A stretch of 64,000 nt of DNA from Peptoniphilus_A harei_B. GTDB lineage: Bacteria; Bacillota; Clostridia; Tissierellales; Peptoniphilaceae. Shown one piece after another: positions 43,248 to 51,775 of the stretch. Positions within the stretch are counted from its first letter, which is position 1, and the number at the start of each line of letters is the position of its first letter. Where the stretch lies: positions 248,001 through 312,000 of the forward strand of contig JAWGHR010000001.1 in assembly GCA_032560695.1 (NCBI GenBank), given 5' to 3'. Made by a program: the position numbers and the translations under genes. A model generated the notes under the pieces. That model did not search any database and was not told the DNA's origin. It saw only the letters and a program-made list of their open reading frames with translations.

Positions 43248-44104
43248 TACCTACTCCTATTTACTAGTTTTGCTGCAAAATTCTTCAGTGCATCTTCCTT
43301 AAGTTCAAGACCATCAAGTGCTTCATAGGCTACATTGGTTAGATCTATAATTTCATTTTGAAGGTCTTCCTTGTCCTTAAAGAGAAGCATATTAATCTCG
43401 CCACTGTCTGGGTCCTTTTCTTCATCTAAGAGGTCATCTTCAAATTGGTAGGCAATACCTATGGACTCGCCAAACCTTGCAAGCTTAGTGATATTATCTG
43501 GGTCAAGACCTGCTATGATTCCACCAACTACAACAGAAGCCTTAATAAGGGCACCAGTCTTTAGCTTGTACATATTTTCACAGTCATCTTCTGTGTAATC
43601 AGCAACGTCCCTGCTTATATCAATTGTTTGACCACCAATCATTCCATTTACACCTGTGGCATTGTAGATGTATTTCATTGCCCTCATGGCACGCTTTAGG
43701 TCCTCCGGATCTTCAATGTTTTCGATATGTCTCAAGAGGATTTCCATAGACATGTTTAAGAGTCCATCTCCTGCTAGGATAGCAATTCCTTCAGAGTAAA
43801 CCTTGTGGTTTGTTGGCTTTTCCCTTCTAAAGTCGTCGTCATCCATAGCTGGTAGGTCGTCGTGAATAAGTGAATAAGTGTGTATCATTTCAATTGAAGC
43901 TGCAAAGGGAAGAATCTTGTCCAAAGAATCTTCAGAAAACTCACAAAAAGTTATAAGAGAAAGAAGAGGTCTTATCCTCTTGCCACCAGAAAAGAGGGAG
44001 TACTTCATAGAGTCAATCACCTTGTGTTGTGGGCTATTGTCATACTCAAGTAGGGAGCTCAAATAATTATTAAATTTTTCTAGTAAATTATCTAAATCTC
44101 TCAT
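43247..44104 (-). CDS. ispA: Polyprenyl synthetase, farnesyl diphosphate synthase type
   Basis: The enzyme condenses isopentenyl diphosphate with allylic primers. The protein of about 285 residues has the two Asp-rich motifs: DDLPAMDDDDFRR and FEDDLLDEEKDPDSG, plus FSGGKRIRPLLSL and GQTIDI. It fits farnesyl or geranylgeranyl synthases; chain length cannot be read with certainty. The ATG at 44104 (GAGG upstream, inside xseB) gives the normal N-terminus; an upstream start at 44143 would be longer than the family. It overlaps xseB by 17 bases. Confidence 0.93.
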   Translation of the reverse strand: MRDLDNLLEKFNNYLSSLLEYDNSPQHKVIDSMKYSLFSGGKRIRPLLSLITFCEFSEDSLDKILPFAASIEMIHTYSLIHDDLPAMDDDDFRREKPTNHKVYSEGIAILAGDGLLNMSMEILLRHIENIEDPEDLKRAMRAMKYIYNATGVNGMIGGQTIDISRDVADYTEDDCENMYKLKTGALIKASVVVGGIIAGLDPDNITKLARFGESIGIAYQFEDDLLDEEKDPDSGEINMLLFKDKEDLQNEIIDLTNVAYEALDGLELKEDALKNFAAKLVNRSR

Positions 44105-44312
44105 CTTTTTTGTCCTCAATAAATTCAGAGTTTTCTTCTGCAATAGTTTTTATCTTGCCCTCATAGGCCTTTAGGGTGTTGTTCAAGTACTTGTAAAGTT
44201 CAATCCCCTTTTCGTATTTTTTTATGGAATCTTCAAGACTAATGTCCTTAGACTCAAGTTCCCTTATTATATTTTCAAGCTCCCTAAAGGAACTTTCATA
44301 ATCTCTTTCCAT
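44088..44312 (-). CDS. xseB: Exodeoxyribonuclease VII small subunit
   Basis: The 74-residue protein is the usual size of XseB and has the helical hairpin signature SSFRELENIIRELESKDISL followed by EDSIKKYEKGIELYKYLN. It forms the nuclease with XseA. Its ATG begins immediately after the xseA stop codon, with no spacer, so translation is coupled. Confidence 0.95.
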   Translation of the reverse strand: MERDYESSFRELENIIRELESKDISLEDSIKKYEKGIELYKYLNNTLKAYEGKIKTIAEENSEFIEDKKDERFR

Positions 44313-45764
44313 TTAATCCCTCACTTCCACCTTTTGAACCTTGGATTCTAGCTTGCCATCCTTAAACTTGAGAGAAATAATATCTCCAAGTCTTGCATCT
44401 CTTGCTGACTTAAGACTCTTACCATCTGCTCCTAAAATTTCAACCTTATTTATCTTTTCAAAGGCTGAATCAAGTCCCAACTTCAAGAGATTTAATCTAT
44501 TTCTCTCATTCTTTAAGCTAAGAGAAAGGTCATAAGTGGCAAAAAACTTTTCAAAAGACTTAAATTTCCTATGATTGTCATTAACATAGGATTTGAAATA
44601 ATAATTTAAAAGTTTTCTATCAAAATTTAGGCTCTCAACATCCTTATTGAGCCTAGAATTTATATTTACAGAAATATTTTTTAGCCTATAAGAATAATTT
44701 TCAATTTCCTTAGACTCTTTGAGCTTAAAATTCTCCAGATAAAATTTTTTACCTTGAAGGTCATACTCATGACCCTCAATAATTTTTTTCATGGCAGAAT
44801 TTAAAAGGGCATGAGCCCTGAGTAGGTCCCTAGTCCTTTCATTAATCTTATAAATTTGATTTTTTATAGATATATTTTTGTATAGATTTAGGAGTCTTAG
44901 ACGATTGTAATCAAGTCTTCTCTCCATGAGATTTGTCAGCTGAGACTTCTTCTTTTCAAGTTCAGAAAGAATTTCGTATTCACTAAGAGTCACAAGCTCT
45001 GCCGCATTAGTTGGAGTTGCCGCCCTCATGTCTGCTACAAAGTCACAAATAGTGTAGTCCACCTCATGACCCACAGCAGAAATCACTGGGATTTTTGAGG
45101 CAAAAATTTCCCTTGCAAGACCCTCGTCATTAAAGACAAATAGGTCCTCAAAGCTTCCTCCACCTCTAGCAATTATTATGGTGTCAACTGGCTCTTCCTC
45201 GTTAAAATATTTCACACCAGCAATCAAAGACTCTGCAGCATAGGTTCCCTGAACAAGACTTGGATAAACTAAAATGTCACAAGTCTTATTCCTCTTTCTA
45301 AAAATATTTATAACATCCTTTATGGCTGCACCACTAGTTGACGTAATGAGTCCAATCCTTGATGGATACTTCTTCAGGCTCTTCTTGTGTCTTGGATCAA
45401 AAAGCCCTTCCTTAGTGAGCTTTTCCTTTAAGTCCAGGTACTCCTGATAGAGGTTACCCTTGCCATCAAGGTCCATTTGGCTAATATATAAAAAAACTCT
45501 GCCACTCCTTTCATAGTAAGTGACAGTTCCCTTTGCCATAACCTTAGCGCCATCGAATATATTAATTTTTATATCCTCTTGACTAGCCATGGCATCAATG
45601 CGGGCAAACTTATCCTTGAGAGAAAAATAAATATTTCCATTCTTGTGGAAATTTAAATTAGTAATCTCCCCAGTGATGTTAATATCCCTAAGGATATAGT
45701 CCATAGAAATTAGCTTTTTGATGTAATTATTCAGTTCACTTACATTAAAAGCAGACTTTGCCAA
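44313..45764 (-). CDS. xseA: Exodeoxyribonuclease VII large subunit
   Basis: XseA is the catalytic subunit that degrades single-stranded DNA. The 483-residue protein has an N-terminal OB-fold (NITGEITNLNFHKNGNIYFS), the conserved core GLITSTSGAAIKDVI, RGGGSFEDLFVFNDEGLA and VISAVGHEVDYTICDFVADM, then a long charged coiled-coil region. The start is TTG with GGAG upstream inside nusB. Directly followed by xseB. Confidence 0.96.
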   Translation of the reverse strand: MAKSAFNVSELNNYIKKLISMDYILRDINITGEITNLNFHKNGNIYFSLKDKFARIDAMASQEDIKINIFDGAKVMAKGTVTYYERSGRVFLYISQMDLDGKGNLYQEYLDLKEKLTKEGLFDPRHKKSLKKYPSRIGLITSTSGAAIKDVINIFRKRNKTCDILVYPSLVQGTYAAESLIAGVKYFNEEEPVDTIIIARGGGSFEDLFVFNDEGLAREIFASKIPVISAVGHEVDYTICDFVADMRAATPTNAAELVTLSEYEILSELEKKKSQLTNLMERRLDYNRLRLLNLYKNISIKNQIYKINERTRDLLRAHALLNSAMKKIIEGHEYDLQGKKFYLENFKLKESKEIENYSYRLKNISVNINSRLNKDVESLNFDRKLLNYYFKSYVNDNHRKFKSFEKFFATYDLSLSLKNERNRLNLLKLGLDSAFEKINKVEILGADGKSLKSARDARLGDIISLKFKDGKLESKVQKVEVRD

Positions 45765-45765
45765 A

Positions 45766-46164
45766 TTAAAAACTCCTGTAAATTGTTCCCAAAATTCCGT
45801 TTATAAATTTAGGTGCTTCGTCAGAACTATAAAGTCTTGCAATCTCAACAGCTTCATTAATAGAAACCTCTTCAGGAATGTCATCCTTGTAAAGAAATTC
45901 GTAGACAGCAATCCTAAGAATCTGCCTGTCAACCTTGGCAAGTCTTGCCATAGTCCAACCCTTTAAATTCTTCTCTATTGTCTCATCAACTACTTCAAGC
46001 TTGTCCAAAATGTCTGGCACAGTCCTCTTGATATAGTCAACTTCGTCTCCTTGGAATTCATTGTTTTCCATGAAAAGATCTAGCTTGTAAGTGGAAAAAT
46101 CGTCATTTACGTCCATGGAGAATAGGGCCTGCATGGCCCCTATTCTTGCTCTCTTCCTACTCAT
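45766..46164 (-). CDS. nusB: Transcription antitermination factor NusB
   Basis: NusB binds boxA RNA with S10 in rRNA antitermination. The 132-residue helical protein has the typical start RKRARIGAMQALFSMD and the C-terminal ILRIAVYEFLYKDDIPEEVS then INEAVEIARLYSSDEAPKFINGILG-like motif. It overlaps asp23 by 4 bases (ATGA). Confidence 0.95.
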   Translation of the reverse strand: MSRKRARIGAMQALFSMDVNDDFSTYKLDLFMENNEFQGDEVDYIKRTVPDILDKLEVVDETIEKNLKGWTMARLAKVDRQILRIAVYEFLYKDDIPEEVSINEAVEIARLYSSDEAPKFINGILGTIYRSF

Positions 46165-46547
46165 TTGACAACAGTCTTTTCAGAATTTTTTACAGCAATG
46201 CCGGAGATGTGAACATTCACTTCTACAACATCAAAATCTGTCATATTTTCAATAGCTTCTTTAACTTCTTCTTGCACCTTTTCAGATACTTCAACAATTT
46301 TTATTCCATATTCAATAGTAATATATACATCTACAATAGTTTCTCTTTCGCCAATATTAACTCTGACGCCCCTATTGAAATTTTTTGTATTTAAAATGTC
46401 AGTAACTTGAGACTTGAAGTTAGATCCAACCTTAACAACACCGTCAACACTTTCAGCTGCAACTGATGCAACTGTAGCGATAACATCTTCAGAAATCTTA
46501 ACTTTACCCTCTGCCTCATTACCATTAACAAGATATTTATTATCCAC
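46161..46547 (-). CDS. Asp23/Gls24 family envelope stress response protein
   Basis: The 128-residue protein belongs to the Asp23/YloU/YqhY family: VKISEDVIATVASVAAESVD at the start and a VDVYITIEYGIKIVEVSEKV segment. The YqhY-like copy upstream of nusB is typical in Firmicutes and is linked to acetyl-CoA carboxylase control in B. subtilis; here no acc genes are adjacent. Start is GTG after GGAGGTG. It heads the sixteen-gene set. A second family member lies at 59224-59577. Confidence 0.92.
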   Translation of the reverse strand: MDNKYLVNGNEAEGKVKISEDVIATVASVAAESVDGVVKVGSNFKSQVTDILNTKNFNRGVRVNIGERETIVDVYITIEYGIKIVEVSEKVQEEVKEAIENMTDFDVVEVNVHISGIAVKNSEKTVVK

Positions 46548-46574
46548 TATTACACCTCCAAATTAACTAAAATA

Positions 46575-46603
46575 ATTATACCAAATACTTCTTATATTAT
46601 CAA
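46575..46603 (-). promoter_or_regulatory. Promoter of the asp23-nusB... gene set
   Basis: On minus, -35 TTGATA (46598-46603), 17 bases, -10 TATAAT (46575-46580), close to consensus; it lies about 30 bases before the GTG start. Confidence 0.8.
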
Positions 46604-46718
46604 TTTATTGCACTTTACATGACTTTTTTAATAAGATATTTAAAAGTATAAAGTGCTTGGAATAAAAAATTAATTTATTGTGACTTAATAGAAAACCCTA
46701 GCTTTTTGAGAAAGGATT

Positions 46719-46826
46719 AAGTGATAGATATTTATGGATTTGTAGAAATTTATAGAGTTGCAAAAGCTTATGAAGTTGTAAGAAAATATTAAGTCATAAA
46801 TCTTTATAAAGTAATTAAACTCTACA
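46719..46826. repeat. Six tandem units of the degenerate 18-bp repeat (locus 2)
   Basis: On plus, six units of exactly 18 bases start at 46719, 46737, 46755, 46773, 46791 and 46809; most begin AAGT or GAGT and end in TATG, TATA or similar. A seventh begins AGGTAATAAA and runs into the truA terminator. The minus-strand frame is open through all units and gives hexapeptides like YNFISF and YDLIFS, but no start signal is visible. Same family as 21650-21756, in inverse orientation. Confidence 0.78.
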
Positions 46827-46833
46827 AGGTAAT

Positions 46834-46886
46834 AAAAAAAGCCCGAGGACTTAATACTTGACGTCTAACAAGTATAGTCCGCAGGC
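46834..46886 (-). terminator. Terminator of the ecf-truA operon, overlapping the end of truA
   Basis: An imperfect 11-bp stem (46841-46851 with 46876-46886) ends in GGGC and is followed on minus by seven T. The 5' arm lies inside the last truA codons and the stop codon lies within the 3' arm. Confidence 0.7.
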
Positions 46887-47585
46887 AGGTGCTGTTGGTC
46901 CAGCGGCCTTACGAGATTTTTTCTCCAAGGCTTCCTTCATATATTCTATTTCTCTCTGGCCCCGTCCTATCTCAAGGACAGTTCCCGTTACAATTCTTAT
47001 CATGTTTTTTAAAAAGCTCTTTGCCACAAAGTCAAAATACAAAAAGTCTCCATCTTCAATAACATCAATTCGCTCAATGCTTCTTATGGAGTCCTTGACT
47101 ATGGCTCCCCTTCCCATAAAGGAATTAAAGTCGTGCTCTCCTATTAAATAGGCTAGAGCCTTCCTCATCCTATCTGGGTCAACTTCATAGGGATATTCGT
47201 AGGCACGGTTACGTAAGAGAGCATGTCTGTACCTTGACCTGTGAACCACATAGCGATACTTTTTTAGCTTTGCATCGAATCTTGCGTGGAAATCATCAGG
47301 AACATACTTGGCATCAACAACTGATACATCTTCTGGCAGGTTAAAATTTAAAACCTTGGGAAGATTTCCAATGTCAATTGTGGTATTGGAATAAAAATTT
47401 GCATATTGTCCTTCAGCGTGAACTCCCCTGTCAGTTCTCCCAGCGTAAAAAATTTTCACTGGGTGTTTGACAGTTTTTTCTATCCCAAGATTGAGTTCTC
47501 CTTCCACAGTCCTCTCATCTGGTTGCAGTTGAAAGCCGTGAAAGTTGGTCCCGTCGTAATTTATTTTTATTAGAATATTTTTCAT
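46851..47585 (-). CDS. truA: tRNA pseudouridine(38-40) synthase
   Basis: TruA modifies U38-40 in the anticodon arm. The 244-residue protein has the catalytic Asp in YAGRTDRGVHAEGQYANF, FHARFDAKLKKYRYVVH and MIRIVTGTVLEIGRG. It overlaps ecfT by 4 bases (ATGA). The ecfA1-ecfA2-ecfT-truA order is conserved in Firmicutes. Confidence 0.96.
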   Translation of the reverse strand: MKNILIKINYDGTNFHGFQLQPDERTVEGELNLGIEKTVKHPVKIFYAGRTDRGVHAEGQYANFYSNTTIDIGNLPKVLNFNLPEDVSVVDAKYVPDDFHARFDAKLKKYRYVVHRSRYRHALLRNRAYEYPYEVDPDRMRKALAYLIGEHDFNSFMGRGAIVKDSIRSIERIDVIEDGDFLYFDFVAKSFLKNMIRIVTGTVLEIGRGQREIEYMKEALEKKSRKAAGPTAPACGLYLLDVKY

Positions 47586-48379
47586 AACTTAGAAACCACA
47601 ACTATTATTCCAAAGAAGATTAGGTTGCCAAGGAAAATTAGGACATCCTTCCCCACAATCTTTGAGGCATTCATCTTGGTCCTGCCATCTCCACCCCTGT
47701 AGCATCTTGCTTCCATGGCTGTGGCAAGCTCTTCAGCTCTCCTAAAGGAGTTAATAAAAAGTGGCACAAGTAGTGGGACTAAATTCTTTGCACGTTTTAT
47801 TATATTTCCCGATTCAAAGTCTGCCCCTCTTGCCATTTGAGCCTTCATGATCTTGTCAGTCTCTTCTATAAGAGTTGGAATAAACCTAAGGGCAATTGTC
47901 ATCATCATGGCAATCTCATGACTTGGCACTCCAATCTTTCTAAAGGGCCTTAGAAGTGATTCAATCCCATCAGTTAATTCAATTGGAGAAGTTGTGTAAG
48001 TTAATAAACTTGTTCCAAGAACTAGGAGGATAAGTCTAATACCCATGAAAACTGCAAGGTCAAGTCCCTCTTGAGAAATTTTTAAAAATTTAAAAGTGTA
48101 AATTGGTTCTCCAGGTGTGAAAAACAAGTTAATTATAAAAGTAACTAGGATAATCCACTTAAGTGGCTTTAGACCCTTTAGGACCATACCAAGAGGTAGC
48201 TTGGCGTTTAATATTATTAAGAATAAGTACAAAACTACTGGTATATACATGAAAACTGATTTTATAAAAAATAGTGAACATATAAATAAAATCATTGTTA
48301 TCATTTTTAATTTTGGGTCATACTTATGGACGGCGCTTTCTCCAGGGAAATATTGGCCAATTGTTATATCTTTAAACAT
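47582..48379 (-). CDS. ecfT: ECF transporter transmembrane subunit EcfT
   Basis: EcfT couples vitamin-binding S components to the ATPases. The protein of about 265 residues has five to six membrane segments and the two Ala-Arg-Gly coupling motifs: KIMKAQMARGADF and ATAMEARCYRGG, the second slightly varied. The ATG at 48379 (AGAGGTG six bases upstream) is preferred to the GTG at 48388, which is part of the ribosome-binding site. It overlaps ecfA2 by 8 bases. No S component is present in the window. Confidence 0.95.
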   Translation of the reverse strand: MFKDITIGQYFPGESAVHKYDPKLKMITMILFICSLFFIKSVFMYIPVVLYLFLIILNAKLPLGMVLKGLKPLKWIILVTFIINLFFTPGEPIYTFKFLKISQEGLDLAVFMGIRLILLVLGTSLLTYTTSPIELTDGIESLLRPFRKIGVPSHEIAMMMTIALRFIPTLIEETDKIMKAQMARGADFESGNIIKRAKNLVPLLVPLFINSFRRAEELATAMEARCYRGGDGRTKMNASKIVGKDVLIFLGNLIFFGIIVVVSKL

Positions 48380-49238
48380 TAGAAGCACCTCTCAAATATT
48401 TTTTCAGAGACTCCTTGGCCTCTTCCACAGTGATAGCATCCTCGTTGATATCAAGGCCCTTCTTCTTCAAAGTCCTCATAAGAGATGTGATTTGTGGAAT
48501 GCCTAGTCCAACTCCAAGGAGCTTGTCTTCATTTCTAAAGATTTCTCTTGGCTCTCCATCTAAAAAGACCCTGCCCTTGTCGAAGACAATAATTCTCTCA
48601 GCAATTTTTGCCACATCCTCCATGGAGTGGGAAACTAAAATTACTGTGATCTTTCTATTTTCGTGAATACTTTTTATTTCACTTAGGATTTCGTCACGAC
48701 CTCTTGGGTCAAGGCCTGCTGTTGGCTCGTCTAGTATTAAAACTTTTGGCTCCATGGCTAGGACTCCTGCTATGGCTACCCTTCTTTTTAGTCCACCAGA
48801 AAGTTCAAAGGGTGACTTGTCCTTATAGATTTCATAATCGAGGCCAACTGACTCCATAGAAGACTTGACTCTTTCTTGGACTTCTTCTTCACTTATGTCT
48901 AAATTTCTTGGCCCAAAGGCAATATCCCTCTCAATTGTTTCTTCAAAGAGTTGATACTCTGGATATTGAAAGACTAGGCCAACTTTTTTTCTCAAGTCAG
49001 TTAAGTTTGATCCCGACTTGTCAACCCTAGTTCCATCAATAATGATTTCACCTGATGATGGCTTTAGAAGTCCATTAAGGTGTTGAATGAAGGTTGACTT
49101 GCCTGATCCTGTATGACCAATTAGACCAATAAATTCATTTTCTTCTATCTTTAGGCTTATGTCATCCACAGCCTTTTTCTCAAAAGGAAGACCTGGGCTA
49201 TAGATGTGTGTTAAGTTGTTAATTTCTATTAGTGACAT
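48372..49238 (-). CDS. ecfA2: ECF transporter ATP-binding subunit EcfA2
   Basis: One of two ATPases of the energy-coupling module. The 288-residue protein has Walker A GHTGSGKSTFIQ, Q-loop VFQYPEYQLFEE, signature PFELSGGLKRRVAIAG and Walker B VLILDEPTAGLDPRG. The C-terminal helical part (about 230-288) is as usual for EcfA2. It overlaps ecfA1 by 10 bases. Confidence 0.95.
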   Translation of the reverse strand: MSLIEINNLTHIYSPGLPFEKKAVDDISLKIEENEFIGLIGHTGSGKSTFIQHLNGLLKPSSGEIIIDGTRVDKSGSNLTDLRKKVGLVFQYPEYQLFEETIERDIAFGPRNLDISEEEVQERVKSSMESVGLDYEIYKDKSPFELSGGLKRRVAIAGVLAMEPKVLILDEPTAGLDPRGRDEILSEIKSIHENRKITVILVSHSMEDVAKIAERIIVFDKGRVFLDGEPREIFRNEDKLLGVGLGIPQITSLMRTLKKKGLDINEDAITVEEAKESLKKYLRGASNV

Positions 49239-50053
49239 ATTTCCTTCACCATTTCTTCTATGTTTAAAACTTCTGTAGAAATTTCTAGTCCATCTTTTTT
49301 GAGTTCGTAAGCAAGCTCTGTTACTTGAGGAACATCTAGGCCCAGTCCCTTAATTTTATCAACTTGAGAAAATACTTCTCTTGGAGTACCACTTAGGACC
49401 ATGCTGCCATCTTCCATTACAACAACCCTGTCGCTTATGGCAGCTTCTTCCATGTAGTGGGTTATTAAAATAATTGTCTTGCCTTCTTCCTTATTGAGCT
49501 TGACAAGGGTGTCAATTACTTCTCTCCTGCCGCTTGGGTCAAGCATAGCAGTTGGCTCATCAAGAATTATATATTTTGGCGACATGGCAAGGATGCCAGC
49601 TATGGCTACCCTTTGCTTTTGTCCTCCAGAAAGAAGGTGGGGAGCATTTTTCTTGTAGTCAGCCATCCCAACATCTTCTAAGGCTCTGTCAACCCTTCTT
49701 CTTATTTCACTGGGCTCAACGCCCATATTTTCTGGTCCAAAGGCAACTTCATCTTCGACAATTGTTGCAACTAATTGGTTGTCAGGATTTTGAAAAACCA
49801 TGCCTGCAGTCCTTCTTATGTTCCAAATTTCTTCCTCGCTCTTGGTGTTCATTCCATCAACAAGGACGTCGCCCTGACCCGGCAAGAGGAGACCATTTAT
49901 TAACTTGGCAAGAGTAGACTTACCAGATCCATTGTGGCCCAGCAAGGCAACAAACTCGCCTTCTTTTATTTCTAAATTTATATCTTTTAAAATCTGAATT
50001 GCATCTTCATCTTCGTAGTCGTATTTAAAAGATAGATTTTTTATACTAATCAT
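49229..50053 (-). CDS. ecfA1: ECF transporter ATP-binding subunit EcfA1
   Basis: The other ATPase of the module, 274 residues. Walker A GHNGSGKSTLAKLI, Q-loop VFQNPDNQLVA, signature LLSGGQKQRVAIAG and Walker B YIILDEPTAMLDPSG mark it. It is first in the operon; AGGTGATA precedes the ATG, and a TATAAT about 15 bases further upstream could be its -10, though the -35 is poor. Confidence 0.95.
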   Translation of the reverse strand: MISIKNLSFKYDYEDEDAIQILKDINLEIKEGEFVALLGHNGSGKSTLAKLINGLLLPGQGDVLVDGMNTKSEEEIWNIRRTAGMVFQNPDNQLVATIVEDEVAFGPENMGVEPSEIRRRVDRALEDVGMADYKKNAPHLLSGGQKQRVAIAGILAMSPKYIILDEPTAMLDPSGRREVIDTLVKLNKEEGKTIILITHYMEEAAISDRVVVMEDGSMVLSGTPREVFSQVDKIKGLGLDVPQVTELAYELKKDGLEISTEVLNIEEMVKEICH

Positions 50054-50110
50054 ATTATCACCTTTATGTTAACCTATTATAAAGGATAACTTAACAAAAA
50101 TCTATATCAT

Positions 50111-50731
50111 TTATCGTGATACATAGGGGTTATCTCTAAGACAAAACCTCAAGGGAAGCTTAGCATCTTCTCCTGCGTAATCAATTCCAATTCTCTTCGT
50201 AATGACAAGGTCCTTTTCGATCACTTCTTCTCCTTCTCCTATGTAGAGATAGTCTTCTGACAAAATCTTTCCATTGAGGGACCTATCAATCCCAAGTCCT
50301 TTGGATAACTTGCCTGGTCCGTTGGTTAAGTTTTTTCTTTGATAGCTTGATAAATCTTCATAGGACTTGCCGAATCGATTTTTTGCAATCCCATCAAAGT
50401 TGTCAAGAGGTTCCACTCCACGAATTAAGACAGCCTCTGGATGGTCCTCATCTCTTGTCACAATATTTAATAAATCGTACATTCCATAAATCAAGTAAAC
50501 GTAGATGTGACCACTTGGAAGATAAAGAATCTTGTTCCTATCAGTTATCTTTCCTCCATAGGAATGGCATGCCCTGTCGCTAAGCCCAAGATAGGCTTCA
50601 GTCTCAACTATTTTTGCACAGAAAAAATTACCAGAAATATTTCTGATAATTTTCTTTCCTATTAAAGATTTTGCAACTTCAACTGTATCTCTCTTAAAAA
50701 AATCACTCTCTAGAATTTTTCCAGACATCAT
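50111..50731 (-). CDS. DNA-3-methyladenine glycosylase (AAG/MPG family)
   Basis: This 206-residue enzyme removes alkylated bases. It resembles B. subtilis AAG: VAKSLIGKKIIR, VETEAYLGLSDRACHSYGG with the catalytic Glu, LPSGHIYVYLIYGMYDLLNI and LTNGPGKLSKGLGI. It overlaps ykvA by 29 bases. Shine-Dalgarno is weak (GGAA), suggesting coupling to the upstream gene. Confidence 0.94.
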   Translation of the reverse strand: MMSGKILESDFFKRDTVEVAKSLIGKKIIRNISGNFFCAKIVETEAYLGLSDRACHSYGGKITDRNKILYLPSGHIYVYLIYGMYDLLNIVTRDEDHPEAVLIRGVEPLDNFDGIAKNRFGKSYEDLSSYQRKNLTNGPGKLSKGLGIDRSLNGKILSEDYLYIGEGEEVIEKDLVITKRIGIDYAGEDAKLPLRFCLRDNPYVSR

Positions 50732-51083
50732 ACTTTTCCAGTTCCTTGTCTAATTTTTTAACTATATAAGTTAGAACGCTTAAGTCGTCAAAGAACCCAA
50801 AGAACAAAACAAAATCTGGAATAATATCTGCAGGGTTTAAAAGATATAAAAATCCTGCTACGATTAAAATTATGTCTTTCTTTTTTACATCCCTATAATT
50901 TCCCTTGGAATAATCCATGATAAGACCTAGGGCAAGCCTAAGCTCACGTGAAATCTTTTTAAACAAATCCATTTTATTTGTTGTTGTCATGGACTCTTGG
51001 ACTACCCTATTGAGCCTGTCTTTATTTTTAAAAACCTGATGGGCATAGGGTAACAACTTTCTCAAAGTTCTATAATAATTCAA
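50703..51083 (-). CDS. YkvA/DUF1232 family protein
   Basis: The 126-residue protein has the DUF1232 signature: GFLYLLNPADIIPDFVLFFG then FFDDLSVLTYIVKKLDKEL, usually within a short hydrophobic hairpin. Function unknown. Start is TTG, four bases after GGGGGAG; no ATG fits. It follows pyrE by 62 bases without an evident terminator, so it may belong to the prfB-pyrF-pyrE transcript. Confidence 0.85.
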   Translation of the reverse strand: MNYYRTLRKLLPYAHQVFKNKDRLNRVVQESMTTTNKMDLFKKISRELRLALGLIMDYSKGNYRDVKKKDIILIVAGFLYLLNPADIIPDFVLFFGFFDDLSVLTYIVKKLDKELEKYDVWKNSRE

Positions 51084-51145
51084 ATTTCTCCCCCTAAGTT
51101 AAAATTTGCATTTCCCTTACATATTTTCTTTACCCAAAAGGAGAA

Positions 51146-51775
51146 TTATGCATTCATCCAGGAAGAATCCTTTGGATTGTTCCTAAATAGTTTTAACTTT
51201 TCAATTTCACTTTCTTTTATATAGTCCATTTCGTGTGCAACTTCTATTAACTCATCAAAGTTTGTAAGTGAATGGTGTTTGAAGCCAGCTGCCTTAAAGT
51301 TTTCTTCAGCATTTTTCATATTATAAGTGAAGATACTCACTATGCCAAGGACTTCATAACCCACTTCTTCAAGGGCCTTTGCAGCTTCAATTGATGATCC
51401 ACCAGTTGAGAATAAGTCTTCTATAACAACAACTTTTGCACCTTCAATTTTTGCACCTTCAATTTTATTTTGCTTGCCGTGGTCCTTGTTGGAAGATCTT
51501 ACAAAGCCCATAGGAAGACCCATCTTGTCAGCAATAATAGCTGCGTGAGGGATTCCTGCTGTTGCAGTCCCCATTATATATTCCACTTCTGGATATTCTT
51601 CTTTAATTAAATCAACGAGACCTTTTTCTACAAGACTTCTATCTTCTGGATAAGAAAGAGTTAGCCTGTTGTCACAGTAGATTGGAGATTTTATACCAGA
51701 TGCCCAAGTGTAAGGATCTTCTGGCGAAAGAGTAACAGCCTTTAATTTTAATAAAATTTTTGCAATTTCTCGCAT
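51146..51775 (-). CDS. pyrE: Orotate phosphoribosyltransferase
   Basis: PyrE makes OMP from orotate and PRPP. The 209-residue protein has the PRPP-binding motif VVVIEDLFSTGGSSIEAAK, DPYTWASGIKSPIYCDNR and GTATAGIPHAAIIADKMGLP. It overlaps pyrF by 1 base. Neither a PyrR-binding leader nor other pyr genes are visible here. Confidence 0.96.
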   Translation of the reverse strand: MREIAKILLKLKAVTLSPEDPYTWASGIKSPIYCDNRLTLSYPEDRSLVEKGLVDLIKEEYPEVEYIMGTATAGIPHAAIIADKMGLPMGFVRSSNKDHGKQNKIEGAKIEGAKVVVIEDLFSTGGSSIEAAKALEEVGYEVLGIVSIFTYNMKNAEENFKAAGFKHHSLTNFDELIEVAHEMDYIKESEIEKLKLFRNNPKDSSWMNA

